From: Aselliscus stoliczkanus
Lineage: Eukaryota; Chordata; Mammalia; Chiroptera; Hipposideridae
Length of the DNA stretch: 64,000 bases
Direction of reading: 5' to 3'
Assembly: GCA_033961575.1 (NCBI GenBank)
Contig: CM066735.1
Location: forward strand, 90,775,449 to 90,839,448
Below are positions 1-10,677 of the stretch, one piece after another (the stretch's first letter is position 1; each line of letters begins with the position of its first letter). A program made the translations under genes and the position numbers. Under the pieces are notes generated by a model that saw only the letters and a list, made by a program, of their open reading frames with translations, was not told where the DNA came from and did not search any database.

Positions 1-325
1 AGTGACCCAGTTCTGGCTGAAGAGATATAAGGAAAAAGTTGCTGGGAAGAGGCATTCCATTCCAAATCAAAAGACTCAGCCCTCTCAGGAAAAGCCCTTT
101 TGCCTTTTAGGTCATTCTTTGGAATGTGGACGTGATGCCTTGGTTTGTCACAGCCATTTGGGGACAAGCATGATAGTAAAAGCCAACAGGTTTATGATGA
201 ATGACAGAGCAGAATGCTGCGAAGGCTGCATTCCTGAGAGCACTGTTAAAACAGTTTGATCAACTCCAGCAACCCTTACTTACCAGCTTCTCACTGTATG
301 AGTAAAATAAACTTGTTTAAAAAAA
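1..325 (+). repeat. Old LTR-like repeat fragment (ERVL/MaLR-type?)
   Basis: The stretch reads like the 3' part of an old mammalian LTR. It contains a 'cagccat...ggggacaagcatga' block, a 'gacagagcagaa' block, and an 'aataaacttgttta' polyadenylation-like end near 307-320. The order of these blocks matches LTRs of the ERVL/MaLR kind as I remember them, but divergence is high and the left end lies outside the window. An 85-codon open frame here has no recognisable protein features and I do not treat it as a gene. Confidence 0.4.
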
Positions 326-330
326 TAAGG

Positions 331-1023
331 GTTTCTTTCTTAGCAACCGAACACATTCATAACTGTTATGCAAAAAAGATTCATGCAGAAGATATGTTGG
401 TAAGAAAATAACCCAGTAATTAATTTATTACCTCACCATTTTAATTTTAAAGCATTTACATCAGTATAAAATGGTTTGCAATACTGACAATTTTTTTTAA
501 TCAAATTCTGACACAAAGACACTTATTTACTTAAACTGCTCTTTTGTTACAGGATTATCTTAATTGATTATAAAATCTGGCTTTCAACTATAAAGTACAT
601 TTCATTAAGAAAATTCTTATCCCAATTTTTCTTCAGATTCAAGAATGTCAATCTTGTTTTAGATATTTTCCTTCCTTAGTGGTATTTGAAATAGATAGAT
701 ATATATAGAGAGAGAGATAGAGCAACGTGGTATTTCTAAAGAATTAAAACGTTCTAAAGAGAGTATTTACAACTTTTTAACTAGTAGTTTCATCAAGGTC
801 AGTGAGGGCAAATATCTGTCTAAGCCTCCAGTATATTTTCTCCCTCTGAGCAAGACATGGCTTCAAATTCCTTTTGAAAAAAAAAAAATAATAATAATAA
901 TAATAAATTTAAATTTTAACCTTTTCCATATTTGATATCTACTACCAACCAACCAAATTTGACAAATAATAATAAATATATTTACAGCCTTCATCTACTG
1001 ATTAAGCAGCTAATTTAAACATG
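331..1023. other. AT-rich unassigned sequence
   Basis: No gene or recognisable repeat was seen apart from a short A-run followed by an (ATA)n microsatellite at about 877-906. AT-rich, without long open frames. Confidence 0.5.
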
Positions 1024-1458
1024 ATTATTAGTCACTTAGTGGCCTTCTTGGTTATCAGATAGGCTGTCGTGGTATCCCACTGCTTGTGCTGAAATAACCC
1101 TTGTTTTACTGATAATGGTCCCGAAGTGTAAGAGCAGTGATGCCGACAATTCGGACATACTGAAGAGAAGCCATAAAGTGCTTCCATTAACAAAAAGGCA
1201 AGTACAGTACAACAAGATATTTTGAAAGAGAGAGGGAAAGAGACTACATTCACATAATTTGTTAATATAACAAATGATCATATTTTATTATTAGCTGTTG
1301 TTGTTAATCTCTTACTGTGACTAATTTACAAATTAAACTTTATCATAGGTATGTATGTGTGAGAAAACATAGTATATGTAGTTTCGCACTATCTGCAGTT
1401 TCAGATGCTGACTTGAGGGTCTTGACATGTGTCCCCAGTGGATTAGAGGGGACTGCTG
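1024..1458 (+). mobile_element. Tigger1-like DNA transposon, internally deleted, 5'-truncated
   Basis: The pogo/Tigger 5' region is present, including the start of the transposase frame at about 1114. That frame begins Met-Val-Pro-Lys-Cys-Lys-Ser-Ser-Asp and stays recognisable for roughly 30 codons. It then jumps directly into the Tigger 3' untranslated part ('aagatattttgaaagagag', 'aacatagtatatgtag'). The right end 'ggggactgctg' is followed by TA, the expected Tc1/mariner-superfamily target. The left terminal repeat is missing. About 1.9 kb of coding sequence is absent, so this is a dead, non-autonomous relic. The frames on either strand here are shadows of it. Confidence 0.75.
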
Positions 1459-2438
1459 TACTCTACAAAAATTCCAGAAATGTTCTGATACACTTATTAT
1501 TCACAATTTTGAACAAAAAGGCAAGTAAAGCAAAAGAGTGGATGCAAACTGATGGGCAAGTATCTATGGTCCTTTGTACTGGACATGAAATCAAAGCAGA
1601 GCTCATGCTTTGAACTACGCAGCTGCCATTAAAACAAATGAGGAGGCAGAAATAGTGACTTTTCTAACCCTTAATGGAAAATGTTTTGTTCTTTGAGTTG
1701 GATGCTAAACAAAATGTAAGCACCTGTCCCAGTCCATAAAATAGTAAAAAGATTCTATTCGCTCTGCAGGGGGAATTTCAAACCTTATTCCTTGTATCAA
1801 GGTCACTTTTTCGTCATCGCCATTGTGTGTGTGTATGTGTGTGTTTGTGTGTAATCCTAAATGTCACAATTATTGCAGCAAACACTTCCACAGCCCTGGG
1901 TTGGAGGGCAGTTTCTTCTGCTTTGGTCACCTTCCAGAATAGCTCATAAGAGCTAATCAGCTTGCAAAAGGCTCTCTGAATGTGAACAAGAATGGTATTA
2001 TTATATGCCATCTTCAATATTTTTAGTGAGTCATATCTGAAATTAGATCAAGGGCTTGACCTATTTAACTCAAGCAGGTTGCTGGTGGCTGAGAACTGAT
2101 ACAGAGCCATAAGTTTGGCATATTACAACTGATGATCACTGTTATATGAGAATCAAGAAATTAATGTATAGTGCACATTGTAATTATAATAACCTTATAG
2201 ATGAAGAGATTTTGATGTATCAAGGAAAATTTTTTGTCAGTTCAGGTAAAAATCATGTAAACATCTTATATAATTTTGAACATTAGATTCGTACTCATTT
2301 TCATTTCTGGAAAATGTTGGACTAAATACCTAAAAGATCCTTTTGTTAAAAGCAATTAAAATCCTGGGGGAAATGTGTTAAAAAATCTTTCTAAATGTAT
2401 TGTGGAACTAGCAATAAAGAAGAGAATACACAGACACC
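1459..2438. other. Unassigned sequence with an imperfect (GT)n tract
   Basis: No gene recognised. An imperfect GT microsatellite lies at 1824-1852. The rest is AT-rich without features I can name. Confidence 0.5.
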
Positions 2439-2445
2439 AAGAGAG

Positions 2446-2522
<77 letters not shown>

Positions 2523-2760
2523 GGAAGAAAGGAAGAACGGAAAAAAGGAAGGAAGGAAGGAAGGAAGGAAGGAAGGAAGGAAGGAAGGAAGGAAGGAAGG
2601 AAAGAAGGAAGGAGGGAGGGAGGGAGAGAGGGAAGAAGGGAGGGAAAGAAGGAAGGAAAGAAAGAAGGAAAGGGAGAAAAAAGGAAGGAAGGAAAGAAGG
2701 AAGGAAGGAAGGAAGGAAGGAAGGAAGGAAGGAAGGAAGGAAGGAAGGAAGGAAGAAAAG
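2439..2760 (+). repeat. Long polypurine tract: (GAAA)n, (GA)n, (GGAA)n
   Basis: 322 consecutive bases on the plus strand are A or G with a single interruption, a C at 2538. The tract runs from GAAA units through a pure GA block (about 2467-2516) to long GGAA blocks broken by GGGA and GAAA variants. The apparent open frames across it (Arg/Glu/Lys-rich on plus, Ser/Phe/Leu/Pro-rich on minus) are artefacts of the simple repeat. Such tracts are mirror-symmetric in places and can form intramolecular triplexes. Confidence 0.98.
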
Positions 2761-4639
2761 TTGGAAAAGCTGGGGTATAAGTAAGCACCCAGGTCTACTT
2801 TTGAGTTCTGTAGAATCCTGATGACCTTGGAGCTCTGATGTTTAATGATGATACAGGAGATGTGCCACAAGAAGGCATCCAAAAGACTCATCTCAGTGAG
2901 AAATAAATCTGCAACACAGAAGGAGACAACAAGAATTCATGCTTATCTCATCTTGGCCCTCTGTGTACAAAAAATAATTCTTCCCTGAGGATTCATAACA
3001 AGCTAGCCAGGTGTGAACCCCAAATTTTTGGAATCCGAAATTTCAGCACCTTAGGAAAGGAGGTCTCTTTAACAAAATGGATACACGATTATGAATATAA
3101 GGATGAGTCTTTAAAATAGTTATTTAGAAAAAGAATAGAAATCACAACACAATACAAATTTTAAAAAGCTAACAAGTATCACAAAGATTAGAAAATCTAG
3201 AAGGAGAATATAACATATTTTATTAAATAATTGCATAACACAGCACTTTAATCATGTTTTCCTACATTCTTTGGCTGCAAATTCCTCTTAGATCACCTCT
3301 TTATATGACAAAAATTATGTCATGTCAATTCTATTGAGAGGATAAAAAAATAATTTAGCCTTTTCCAGGATGTTCAATGAAAACAAAATTTTAAATCAAT
3401 TTTTTTAGAAAAGTCTCCTTCCACTTCACAATTTATTACTGGTGACAGAGAAATTTTAAGATTGTTGTAACATGTGGCAAAACTTCTATTATTCCTTCAT
3501 TTGTAAATTAAAGGTTTCAAGGCTTTTTTACATTTTCTTATACAATGACCAATCTTAAACATTCTTTGAACTGATGATATGCATTAAGTAGTTTGTCACC
3601 TATATTTTCATTATACTGATGTATTATGAGTTTTATGTTTTCATCTTCAGTGTTAACATCTCTAGTTAAAACAGCATGGAACTTAAATCTTTTCCAAATG
3701 TTTGTATGTCTCACCTCCTTTCATCAATTGGATTATGAAGTTATCAAGATTCTATTCATTATTTCTATTTGACATTTCCCTCTTGCTCTTAATGAAATAT
3801 TGCTTTTGGTATGATAGATAAAATTTTTTGTTATAATTTACTTCTTCATGTCATGATAATTTCTCTTGATATCACTGATCATCATTATTGCTTTTGTTTC
3901 AAATTCCATTTTTTAATCTGAATTATCTCTCAGTTCTTTAGGAAATAAATTTAAAGATGATAAAATGCATCTGAGAAAGGCTGAAAATGAACGACCTGTT
4001 TTGTTAAAGCAATCCAAATGTCCTTCCAGATTGCTGTAAAAAATGTTACATTCCCAACTCAATCGCAGATCCCAAGAAATCCCAAGGCAACTCCAACACC
4101 ATCCAGAGGAAGGAAAGTATGACAGGAGAGATGTTAGAATGTAAAGAGACTGTGGTTTGAAGCAAGTGCTGTTTAAATGTCAGATCTTGACAATACTGAT
4201 AAAACATATACCTCTGTAAATACACTGCTATTTCTCTTCCCATCCTTGGAAAAGCCCCTTGCCAGTGAGGATTCCCACAGGGGCCTGTTGCTAAATTTAA
4301 TTATTTTCCCAGGAAATTCATTTTTCAAGCTAACTTTCATATCAGTTGAAAGCAGGGATTCCTGATGCATGTATAATACAAAACTCCTCCAGTGCAAATT
4401 TAATTTAAAGTGGTCCCCAGTTGGTAGTGCCCCTAAGTAACTGGATAAAAGCATATTAATTCCCCTCTGGAGGGATTAATTTTGTATTCTTATATCAAAA
4501 TATTTCTACTTTACTGTGAGTGAGTGCCTGCAGAAATCTATAGACATTAGAATGAAACCTGAAAAACATGGAATATGGAATTATGGAATATGAAATGTAA
4601 AAAAGTATGGTGAATACATTTGAAAGCATCAAAGATAGG
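2761..4639. other. Unassigned AT-rich sequence
   Basis: I found no gene, no tRNA and no repeat I can name with confidence. Open frames are short and on both strands, as expected by chance at this AT content. Confidence 0.5.
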
Positions 4640-7090
4640 CAAGAAAACATGAGCACAGAAAAAAAGACTTAAAAAAATGAAAATGAATCAAATGGAAACT
4701 TTTAGAAGTAAATGCAATCAAATTTAAAACTAAATAGTAGGTTAAACAGCAAATAAGGCAAACATCATTAGTGCATTGGAAGAGATTTAAAGAAATTCCA
4801 AAGATGTAGCACAGAAAGACAGAAAGACTAAGAGAAGGAAAATATAAGACTGTGAGGCACAGAGGCTCTATTGAGAAGGGATAATATATGTCAAATAAAT
4901 ATCCCAGAAGGAGATTAGACAGATAATGAAGAGGCACATTGAAAAGATAATGGATGAGAACATTCCAGATTTGTTGATAGGCAAAAATCCTCATATTTAG
5001 AAACTCCAATAAATCCCAAAAGTATAAATGAAAGGACATATGCACAAAGACATAGCATAGACAAACTGTAGAACAGCAAAGAAAAAGATGTTAAAAGTAG
5101 CCACAGAAAGAAAACAAGTTACCTAAAAATGAAGAGCAAATACAATGAGTTCTTAATAAGAACACTAGAAACCCCGTTCCCCTCCAACAACAACAAAAAA
5201 GTGTAATCAAATCTTCAGGATCCTGTAAAAATAACTATCAACCAAAATTAAATACCCAACAAAATTATTACCTGCAAAAAATGGTGATGAAATAAAGACA
5301 TTTTTAGACAAACAAAAGTTGAGAGTTTAGGGCCGGCCGAGTGGCGCGGTGGTTAAGCGCTGGCCTGGGAAGCCAGCGGCCCCGGTTCGGTCCCACATAT
5401 GAGAGCCAGTGACACTGCCTCAAAAAAAAAAAAAAAAGTTGAGAGTTTACCACTTAAAGCAGCAAATCTTCACTAAAGTAAAATATTGAATGTATGTCAT
5501 TCATAAGGAAAATTATTATTGTAATTATTCTAAAATGCAAGAAGAAATCATAGAAAACTGTATCAATAAATATGTGGGTATATCTAAATAAACATTGACA
5601 TATGAAATGATAATGATAATAATAATGACTAATTATTTGTGGTGTTTAAAAAAACACAATAAAATTAAAATACTGTAACACAATAGTGCTTAAGTGGACA
5701 GAGGGTAGTCTAACATTTTCTAAGGTCCCTCCTTATATTCTTGGGCAGGAGGCAAAAATATTAACAAGACTTAGTTAAGAGTGCACAGCAAGATACAGGG
5801 TAAACACCAAAAAATGGGTATAGATAGTATAATTTCCAAAATAATAAGAGGGGAAATGGAATTAAAAAATGAAGAAAACATCAAAAATGAAAAAAAGGAG
5901 AAAATAAAACAGAATAATCAAAACAAATAGGAAGCATAAAACAAGATAGCACAAATAGATGCAAACACATGAGTATTCAGAATCAATGTAAATTGATTAA
6001 ATACTCATTTAAGTGTTAAAGATAACCAGACTAAATAAAACACTAAATCTAGTTATTTGTTGTTGGGAGACATATGCAATATATAAAGTCACAAAAAAAT
6101 TCAAAGTACAAGAATAGAAAAGGTATAAGGCAAATAATGGAAAATAGCAATGAAAAGTTTAAGATAAATGATACAAAAACAATTCTTTGGGATAATTGAA
6201 AAATATTCTAAAGATGTATTCATTTAATATGTTTGCCTCAAAATATTTCTTTAATCGACAAAGTTAGAAGAAATTGAAAAGTGCACCATCATTTTGGGAT
6301 TGTTTAGAACAACTCTTTCTGTAATCAGTAAATAAAAAACAATCATTGAGGATAGTATAGATTTGAAATATTTAATCAAAAATATTATATAATCTAAGGG
6401 GAAAGCTTTTGCATGCATGAAGATAGCACTCAACAGCTGGAGAATATACATTCTTTTAAAGTACACATGAAGTATGTACAGAAATTGACCATTAACCAAG
6501 CTATACAGAAGGCCTCAGCACATTTTAGAATACCGGCCTCAAATATACCATGTTCACAATGCAATTTAATTAGAAATCAAAGGCAAAAATATAACTAGAA
6601 AAACATTCCATTAGTCTGAAAATGTAAGCACATACATTTCTAAACATCAAGAAACACAGGATGAAGAAAAAACTTATTAATAAAAATTACAATATCTTTA
6701 AAACTCAATGATTAAAAATATTGCAGAAAATAAATAAATAATAAAAAATATTGCAGATATTTGTTTAACAAAACTTATGTAATATAGTCAAAGCTATAGA
6801 AGGAAATTTATAGCCCTAGATAATCACCAATAAAGAGTAAAAAAAACATTAATGAGCTAACAATTTACTTAAAAAGTTAGAAGGAGAAAGCAGAATAAAC
6901 CAAAGTAGGGAGAAAATTAAAAATGAAGAATAGAGAGCTCAAATCGCAGTAATAGTGAACCACTTTATTTAGGCCAATTCCTCTGCTGCAGAAAGAATGA
7001 ATAATGGCTCTCTACCAACTGATCCTTTGATTAATAAGAATTAAATCTAAAGTGACTAAAAGAGAGTGTCCCTTTAGGGAAAGTCTTACA
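4640..7090 (+). mobile_element. Ancient LINE-1 (L1M/HAL1-like) fragment
   Basis: A-rich sense sequence with remnants typical of very old L1: an ORF1-like stretch (about 4.64-5.5 kb) and blocks resembling the L1 ORF2 endonuclease and linker region towards 6.8-6.9 kb ('atagaaggaaatttatagccc'). No frame stays open. A short SINE (5330-5433) interrupts it with a clear TSD, so the L1 pre-dates the SINE. Subfamily assignment would need alignment. Confidence 0.6.
5330..5433 (+). mobile_element. Short tRNA-derived SINE (head only + poly-A)
   Basis: Begins 'gggccggccgagtggcgc'. It has an A-box-like 'tggcgcggtgg', a hairpin 'ctggc...gccag', a B-box-like 'ggttcggtccc', then 'cacatatgagagccagtgac' and an A-run. 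The copy is flanked by a perfect TSD 'aaaagttgagagttta' (5314-5329 and 5434-5449, the second overlapping the A-tail). The head resembles class II tRNA (Ser/Leu-like 'gccgagtgg...ttaag'). It is the cleanest head-only copy in the window and is probably young. Confidence 0.93.
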
Positions 7091-7094
7091 ATAA

Positions 7095-7180
7095 TCACTG
7101 CTTTAGATATCAGACTTCAAGGTGGATCTTGCTTGGTCAAGTTACTTAAGGAAGCCAGTGTTGGACCCATAAAATGGAAT
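7095..7180 (+). repeat. MIR SINE fragment
   Basis: The core-like run 'ggtcaagttacttaag' followed by 'cccataaaatgg' matches the order of the MIR core and 3' part. Highly diverged and short. Confidence 0.5.
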
Positions 7181-7274
7181 TCATGTTTATATTTCAGGCA
7201 TTTTGTGTTGAATAACAAGATTATGTTAATAAAAAGTACGTTAAAATTATAAACAAATACTGAGCTCTAATGAT

Positions 7275-7545
7275 ATGCATGTTGAAGTATTTAGACTGGA
7301 ATGCACTAAAGCACTCAACTTCTCAGCTTACTTTGAAATATATTAAAAAATGATACACTGATGGATGGATACAGTCATGGAGGGTTATGTGATATAGCCA
7401 AGTACATATATTTAAATGTTAATTGTGAAATCTCGGTGGTGAATGTCTGGGTGTTCACTGTAATACTCTTTCAACTTCTCTGTATATTTGCAAATTTTTA
7501 CAATAAAATCTTGTACAAAAATGCTCCCCAAAAAATAAAGTAAAT
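7275..7545 (+). mobile_element. Old L1 3' end
   Basis: The typical L1M 3'-terminal organisation is visible: a 'gggtgttcactgtaatactc' block, 'ttctctgtatatttgcaaat', then 'acaataaaatctt' and an A-rich end. No coding potential. It may be the 3' end of the decayed L1 just upstream. Confidence 0.65.
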
Positions 7546-7678
7546 GCATAATTTAAAGCATGTATTACTACTTTCTGGAATTCATGTTTAATTTTTATAC
7601 AAATATGCACAAGTATTCTTATAAAAAACATTGATCATAATATTGATTTGAAAATAATCACTGCCCAAAGTGATTACT

Positions 7679-7742
7679 TTTTTTAACATCTGCATGCTGA
7701 AACACAAAAGTCTCATAAAGAACATTTCAGTTTAATTCTGTC
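7679..7742 (+). repeat. Direct repeat unit A (partner at 15027)
   Basis: The segment around 'catgctgaaacacaaaag' and 'tttcagtttaattctg' recurs at 15027-15117 in the same orientation with roughly 80% identity by eye. It is not a repeat family I can name. Confidence 0.7.
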
Positions 7743-7840
7743 ATAGTTTATTTACTCACTCATGCATTCATTGTGCCGTCAGTAAGCATTTGTTGAGTAT
7801 AGTCTATGTATAAGACACTATGCTTAAGCCCTCAGGTTAC

Positions 7841-8042
7841 AGTAGGGTTTTTTTAACTTTGATATTATTGACATATTGAACCATTATTTGTTGAGGGGGC
7901 TGTCTGGTGAATTGTTTGGCAGTATCCTTGGCCTCTACCCACTTCTTGCCCATAACACCACCCCCTCCAGTCATGACAATCAAAAATGCCTCAGACATTA
8001 CCACTGTGGGAGCAGAATCACCCACAGGTAAGAAGCACTGGG
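7841..8042 (-). mobile_element. Non-autonomous hAT-Charlie-type (MER) relic
   Basis: The minus strand ends in a diverged 'aaccctactg'-like terminus and carries the 'gtcatgactggaggggg' block. It is the reverse-complement counterpart of the element at 55015-55225, which shows the same blocks in the same order. Ancient, non-coding. The family name is not certain. Confidence 0.55.
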
Positions 8043-8555
8043 TCACAAGAAGGCCATGTCCTTCAGCTGAGCAGTAGCTTCAGGCTTGTGTATTGCAGTC
8101 TTCCCTTGAGTGCACACACCATCCCCATGAGATGAGAACTTCAGTTACTGCAATTTTAAGGACACAAACGCCACACCACTCAACCTATCCTCTATCTCTC
8201 TGGTTTCTAGAAACTTGTCTTTTTAGAATTATAAGCAGAAAAATATATCATTACAGCACATTTCCAGACAATATAGTTACCATCCTTCCCTTTCCCAAAT
8301 GTCCTATGCTTCTGGGGGAAGAGCACAGATAGAGTTGGAAGGGCTTAGGGAATGAGATCAGAAATTATCCTCAATCTATCAAAGGTGAGTTTTACTCTCT
8401 TCTGATGGAGAAAACTTCCTTGCACCTCTCTATAGAGTTGAATAAAACAAGCACAAATTTAATTTTCATTAGGGCATCATGCTACACACCTAACCTCCCT
8501 ATGTCATAGGAATACCCTGAGAACAACTTGACAAATTGTCCTCTAACTCCTCAAA
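8043..8555. other. Unassigned sequence
   Basis: No gene recognised. Frames here are short and lack homology I can recognise. Confidence 0.45.
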
Positions 8556-8642
8556 TGACATACTGTAAGCACAGTACATAGTATAGGAGTGGTACATAGC
8601 AGACACTTTGTAAATATTTGTGGAATGGATGGATGAATCACA
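8556..8642 (+). mobile_element. L2-type LINE 3' end
   Basis: 'cacagtacatagtatagg' followed by 'gtaaatatttgtggaatgga' and 'tggatgaa' is the characteristic L2 3' terminus with its short tandem tail. Diverged and non-coding. Confidence 0.6.
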
Positions 8643-8850
8643 CTGTATAATATGTAAAAGAAATGTGATACTAAACTGTTTCTACTACCTACATAAATAT
8701 TGTTGACCCTGTTCTGTGTTTAAAGGTATATACTTTTTTCTTTTAATTTGCAACACCACCAATGTACTTGCTTTTTCCATTGGCCTTCAGTTTACTTTTA
8801 CATGATGGTCAACTAACCTTCAAACCAATCTGATCAAGAATATAGTTTAG

Positions 8851-9760
8851 CTGACCCCGGAATAGAGCAGTAGGGGCAGACTACAGAGGTATTCCTACCT
8901 GTAGGGGTTTGGAATTTCCACCCCAGAAGAGGCTGCAGAGTGACATACCTACCCTGCCCCCACCTTTCCTGCAAGGCCTGGGAGGCAGGGCAGGTTCAGC
9001 TGCTGATGCACTAATAGATTCCTGGCAGTTGGCTTTTGGCAACAAGGAATTCTCCCATTTTCCACGGCTGTCAACGGAAAGGTTGCCCAAAGACACTCAC
9101 TGAGCCTGCAGGGTGCACAGCCTACCTTGGGACAGGCGAAAGAAGAAACGGCAGTGACTTTGTAAAAACTACCAATCACACGTCACAACCACACTCATGT
9201 ACAGCAAACCTGCAGTGCCAGGATCACACTAGGCATCAGGTGGCTGTCTTTGTTCCCACAAGATGCAGAGGAATATTTGTACAGCAGAGGACAACCTGAA
9301 GAGAGCTTGGTGAACTTTAGCCAAGACTGACACTGGAGACACAAGAATCATCATACCCGGAGGCCAACTTCAGATAAAACCAGAGCATTTTCTGGGTTTG
9401 AATTACAGGAGTCACACCCAAAAGGAAGTTGCTACAGGTGCAAGGGCCAAAGGGTCCAAGCATTATCAGAGGGGTCAACCCTCACACAGAAGCTCATAAA
9501 CTGCGGACACTGCTGATCCTCACAGCTAATCAGCCTGGAAGCCAATCCCACCTACTGATAAGCCAAAAGTTATCAAAGCTAAACGTCAACAGTGAAGACA
9601 CACAACACAAGGAACACCTCAGATATACACGCACAAGAGAATAGGGAGATTGATTAATTCAAATATAAAGGACACACACCATATAAGTTTACCCAGAAAA
9701 GACTGAGAAACCTAGGGGATCTATCTGTTATATCGAGTCAAGCACAAAGAGTAAACCAGA
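8851..9760 (+). promoter_or_regulatory. L1-A 5' UTR (internal promoter region)
   Basis: About 910 bp between the 5' TSD and the ORF1 start. It is more GC-rich than its surroundings and has no conserved frame. In full-length L1s this part holds the internal RNA polymerase II promoter; its role here is inferred from position. I do not recognise individual factor sites. Short frames on both strands are not genes. Confidence 0.7.
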
Positions 9761-10625
9761 ATGGGGAGACAAAGAAATACAACCCAAATAAAAGAACAAA
9801 AGAAACCTCCTGAATCAGTGGAACTAGAGGAAATAGAGGTAAACAACCTATCAGAGACAGAATTCAGAACACTGATTATTAGAATGTTCAAGGAAATTAA
9901 TGAAAATATAAAGAAGAATAGAGAAATCATGAAAAGCAACCAGCTAGAACTTAAGAATGCAATTACCGAATTAAATAACAAATTTGATGGAATGACTAGC
10001 AGATTGGATGAAGCAGAAAATCGAATCAGTGACTTAGAAGACAAGATAGCAGAGATCACCCAAGCAGAACAACAAAAAGAAAAAAGAATGAAAAACATTG
10101 AAAATAGTTTAAGAGAGCTAGGGGACAACATCAAATGCAATAACGTCGGGATCATCGGAGTACCAGAAGGAGAAGAGAAGGAGCAAGGGATTGAGAACAT
10201 ATTTGAAGTAATAATGTCTGAAAACTTCCCTAAACTGGCAAAGGACAATGAAATACAAGGCCAGGAAATGCAGAGAGTTCCAACCAGGATGATCCCAAAC
10301 AGGCCCACACCAAGACACATAGTGAAAATGGCAAGGGTTAAGGACAAAGACAGAATCCTTAAAACAGCAAGGGAAAGGCAGCAAGTTACTTACAAGGGTA
10401 CCCCCATAAGATTATCAGCTGACTTTTCTACAGAAACTTTGCAGGGAGTGGCAGGAAGTTTTCAAAGTGATGAAAAATAAAGGCCTACAACCCAGATTGC
10501 TGTACCCAGCAAGGTTATCATTTAAAATTGAAGGAGAGATAAAGAGCTTCCCAGAAAAGAACAAGTTAAGAGAATTCATTACCACCAAGCCAACTTTGCA
10601 GGAAATGTTAAAAGGGTTTCTTTAA
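9761..10625 (+). pseudogene. L1 ORF1p (RNA-binding chaperone), frameshifted
   Basis: L1 ORF1p is a trimeric RNA-binding protein that packages L1 RNA in the cytoplasm. The start Met-Gly-Arg-Gln-Arg-Asn at 9761 follows the 5' UTR. Residues ~20-120 are a Glu/Lys/Asn-rich heptad region consistent with the coiled coil. The RRM-like part follows ('IIGVPEGEE', 'QRVPTRMIP', 'ARERQQVTYKGTPIRLSADF'). A small deletion near 10443 shifts the frame, which ends artificially at 10480 after 239 codons. The correct C-terminal frame continues from 'REWQEVFKVMK' to 'LQEMLKGFL' and the natural stop at 10623-10625. Total length matches a normal ~290-aa ORF1p. Adjacent ORF2 begins ~50 bp downstream. Confidence 0.92.
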
Positions 10626-10677
10626 GCACAAGAGAAAAGCAACCTAACTAAGGAAGACTAGGAACACAAATAATAAA

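Noticed and set aside
2375..2891. Long Arg/Glu/Lys-rich and Ser/Phe/Leu/Pro-rich open frames on both strands
   Set aside because: They are translations of the purine simple repeat, open in several frames at once; no protein signal.
5330..5433. Functional tRNA gene
   Set aside because: A and B boxes are present but there is no closing acceptor stem or terminator; A-tail and TSD show it is a SINE.
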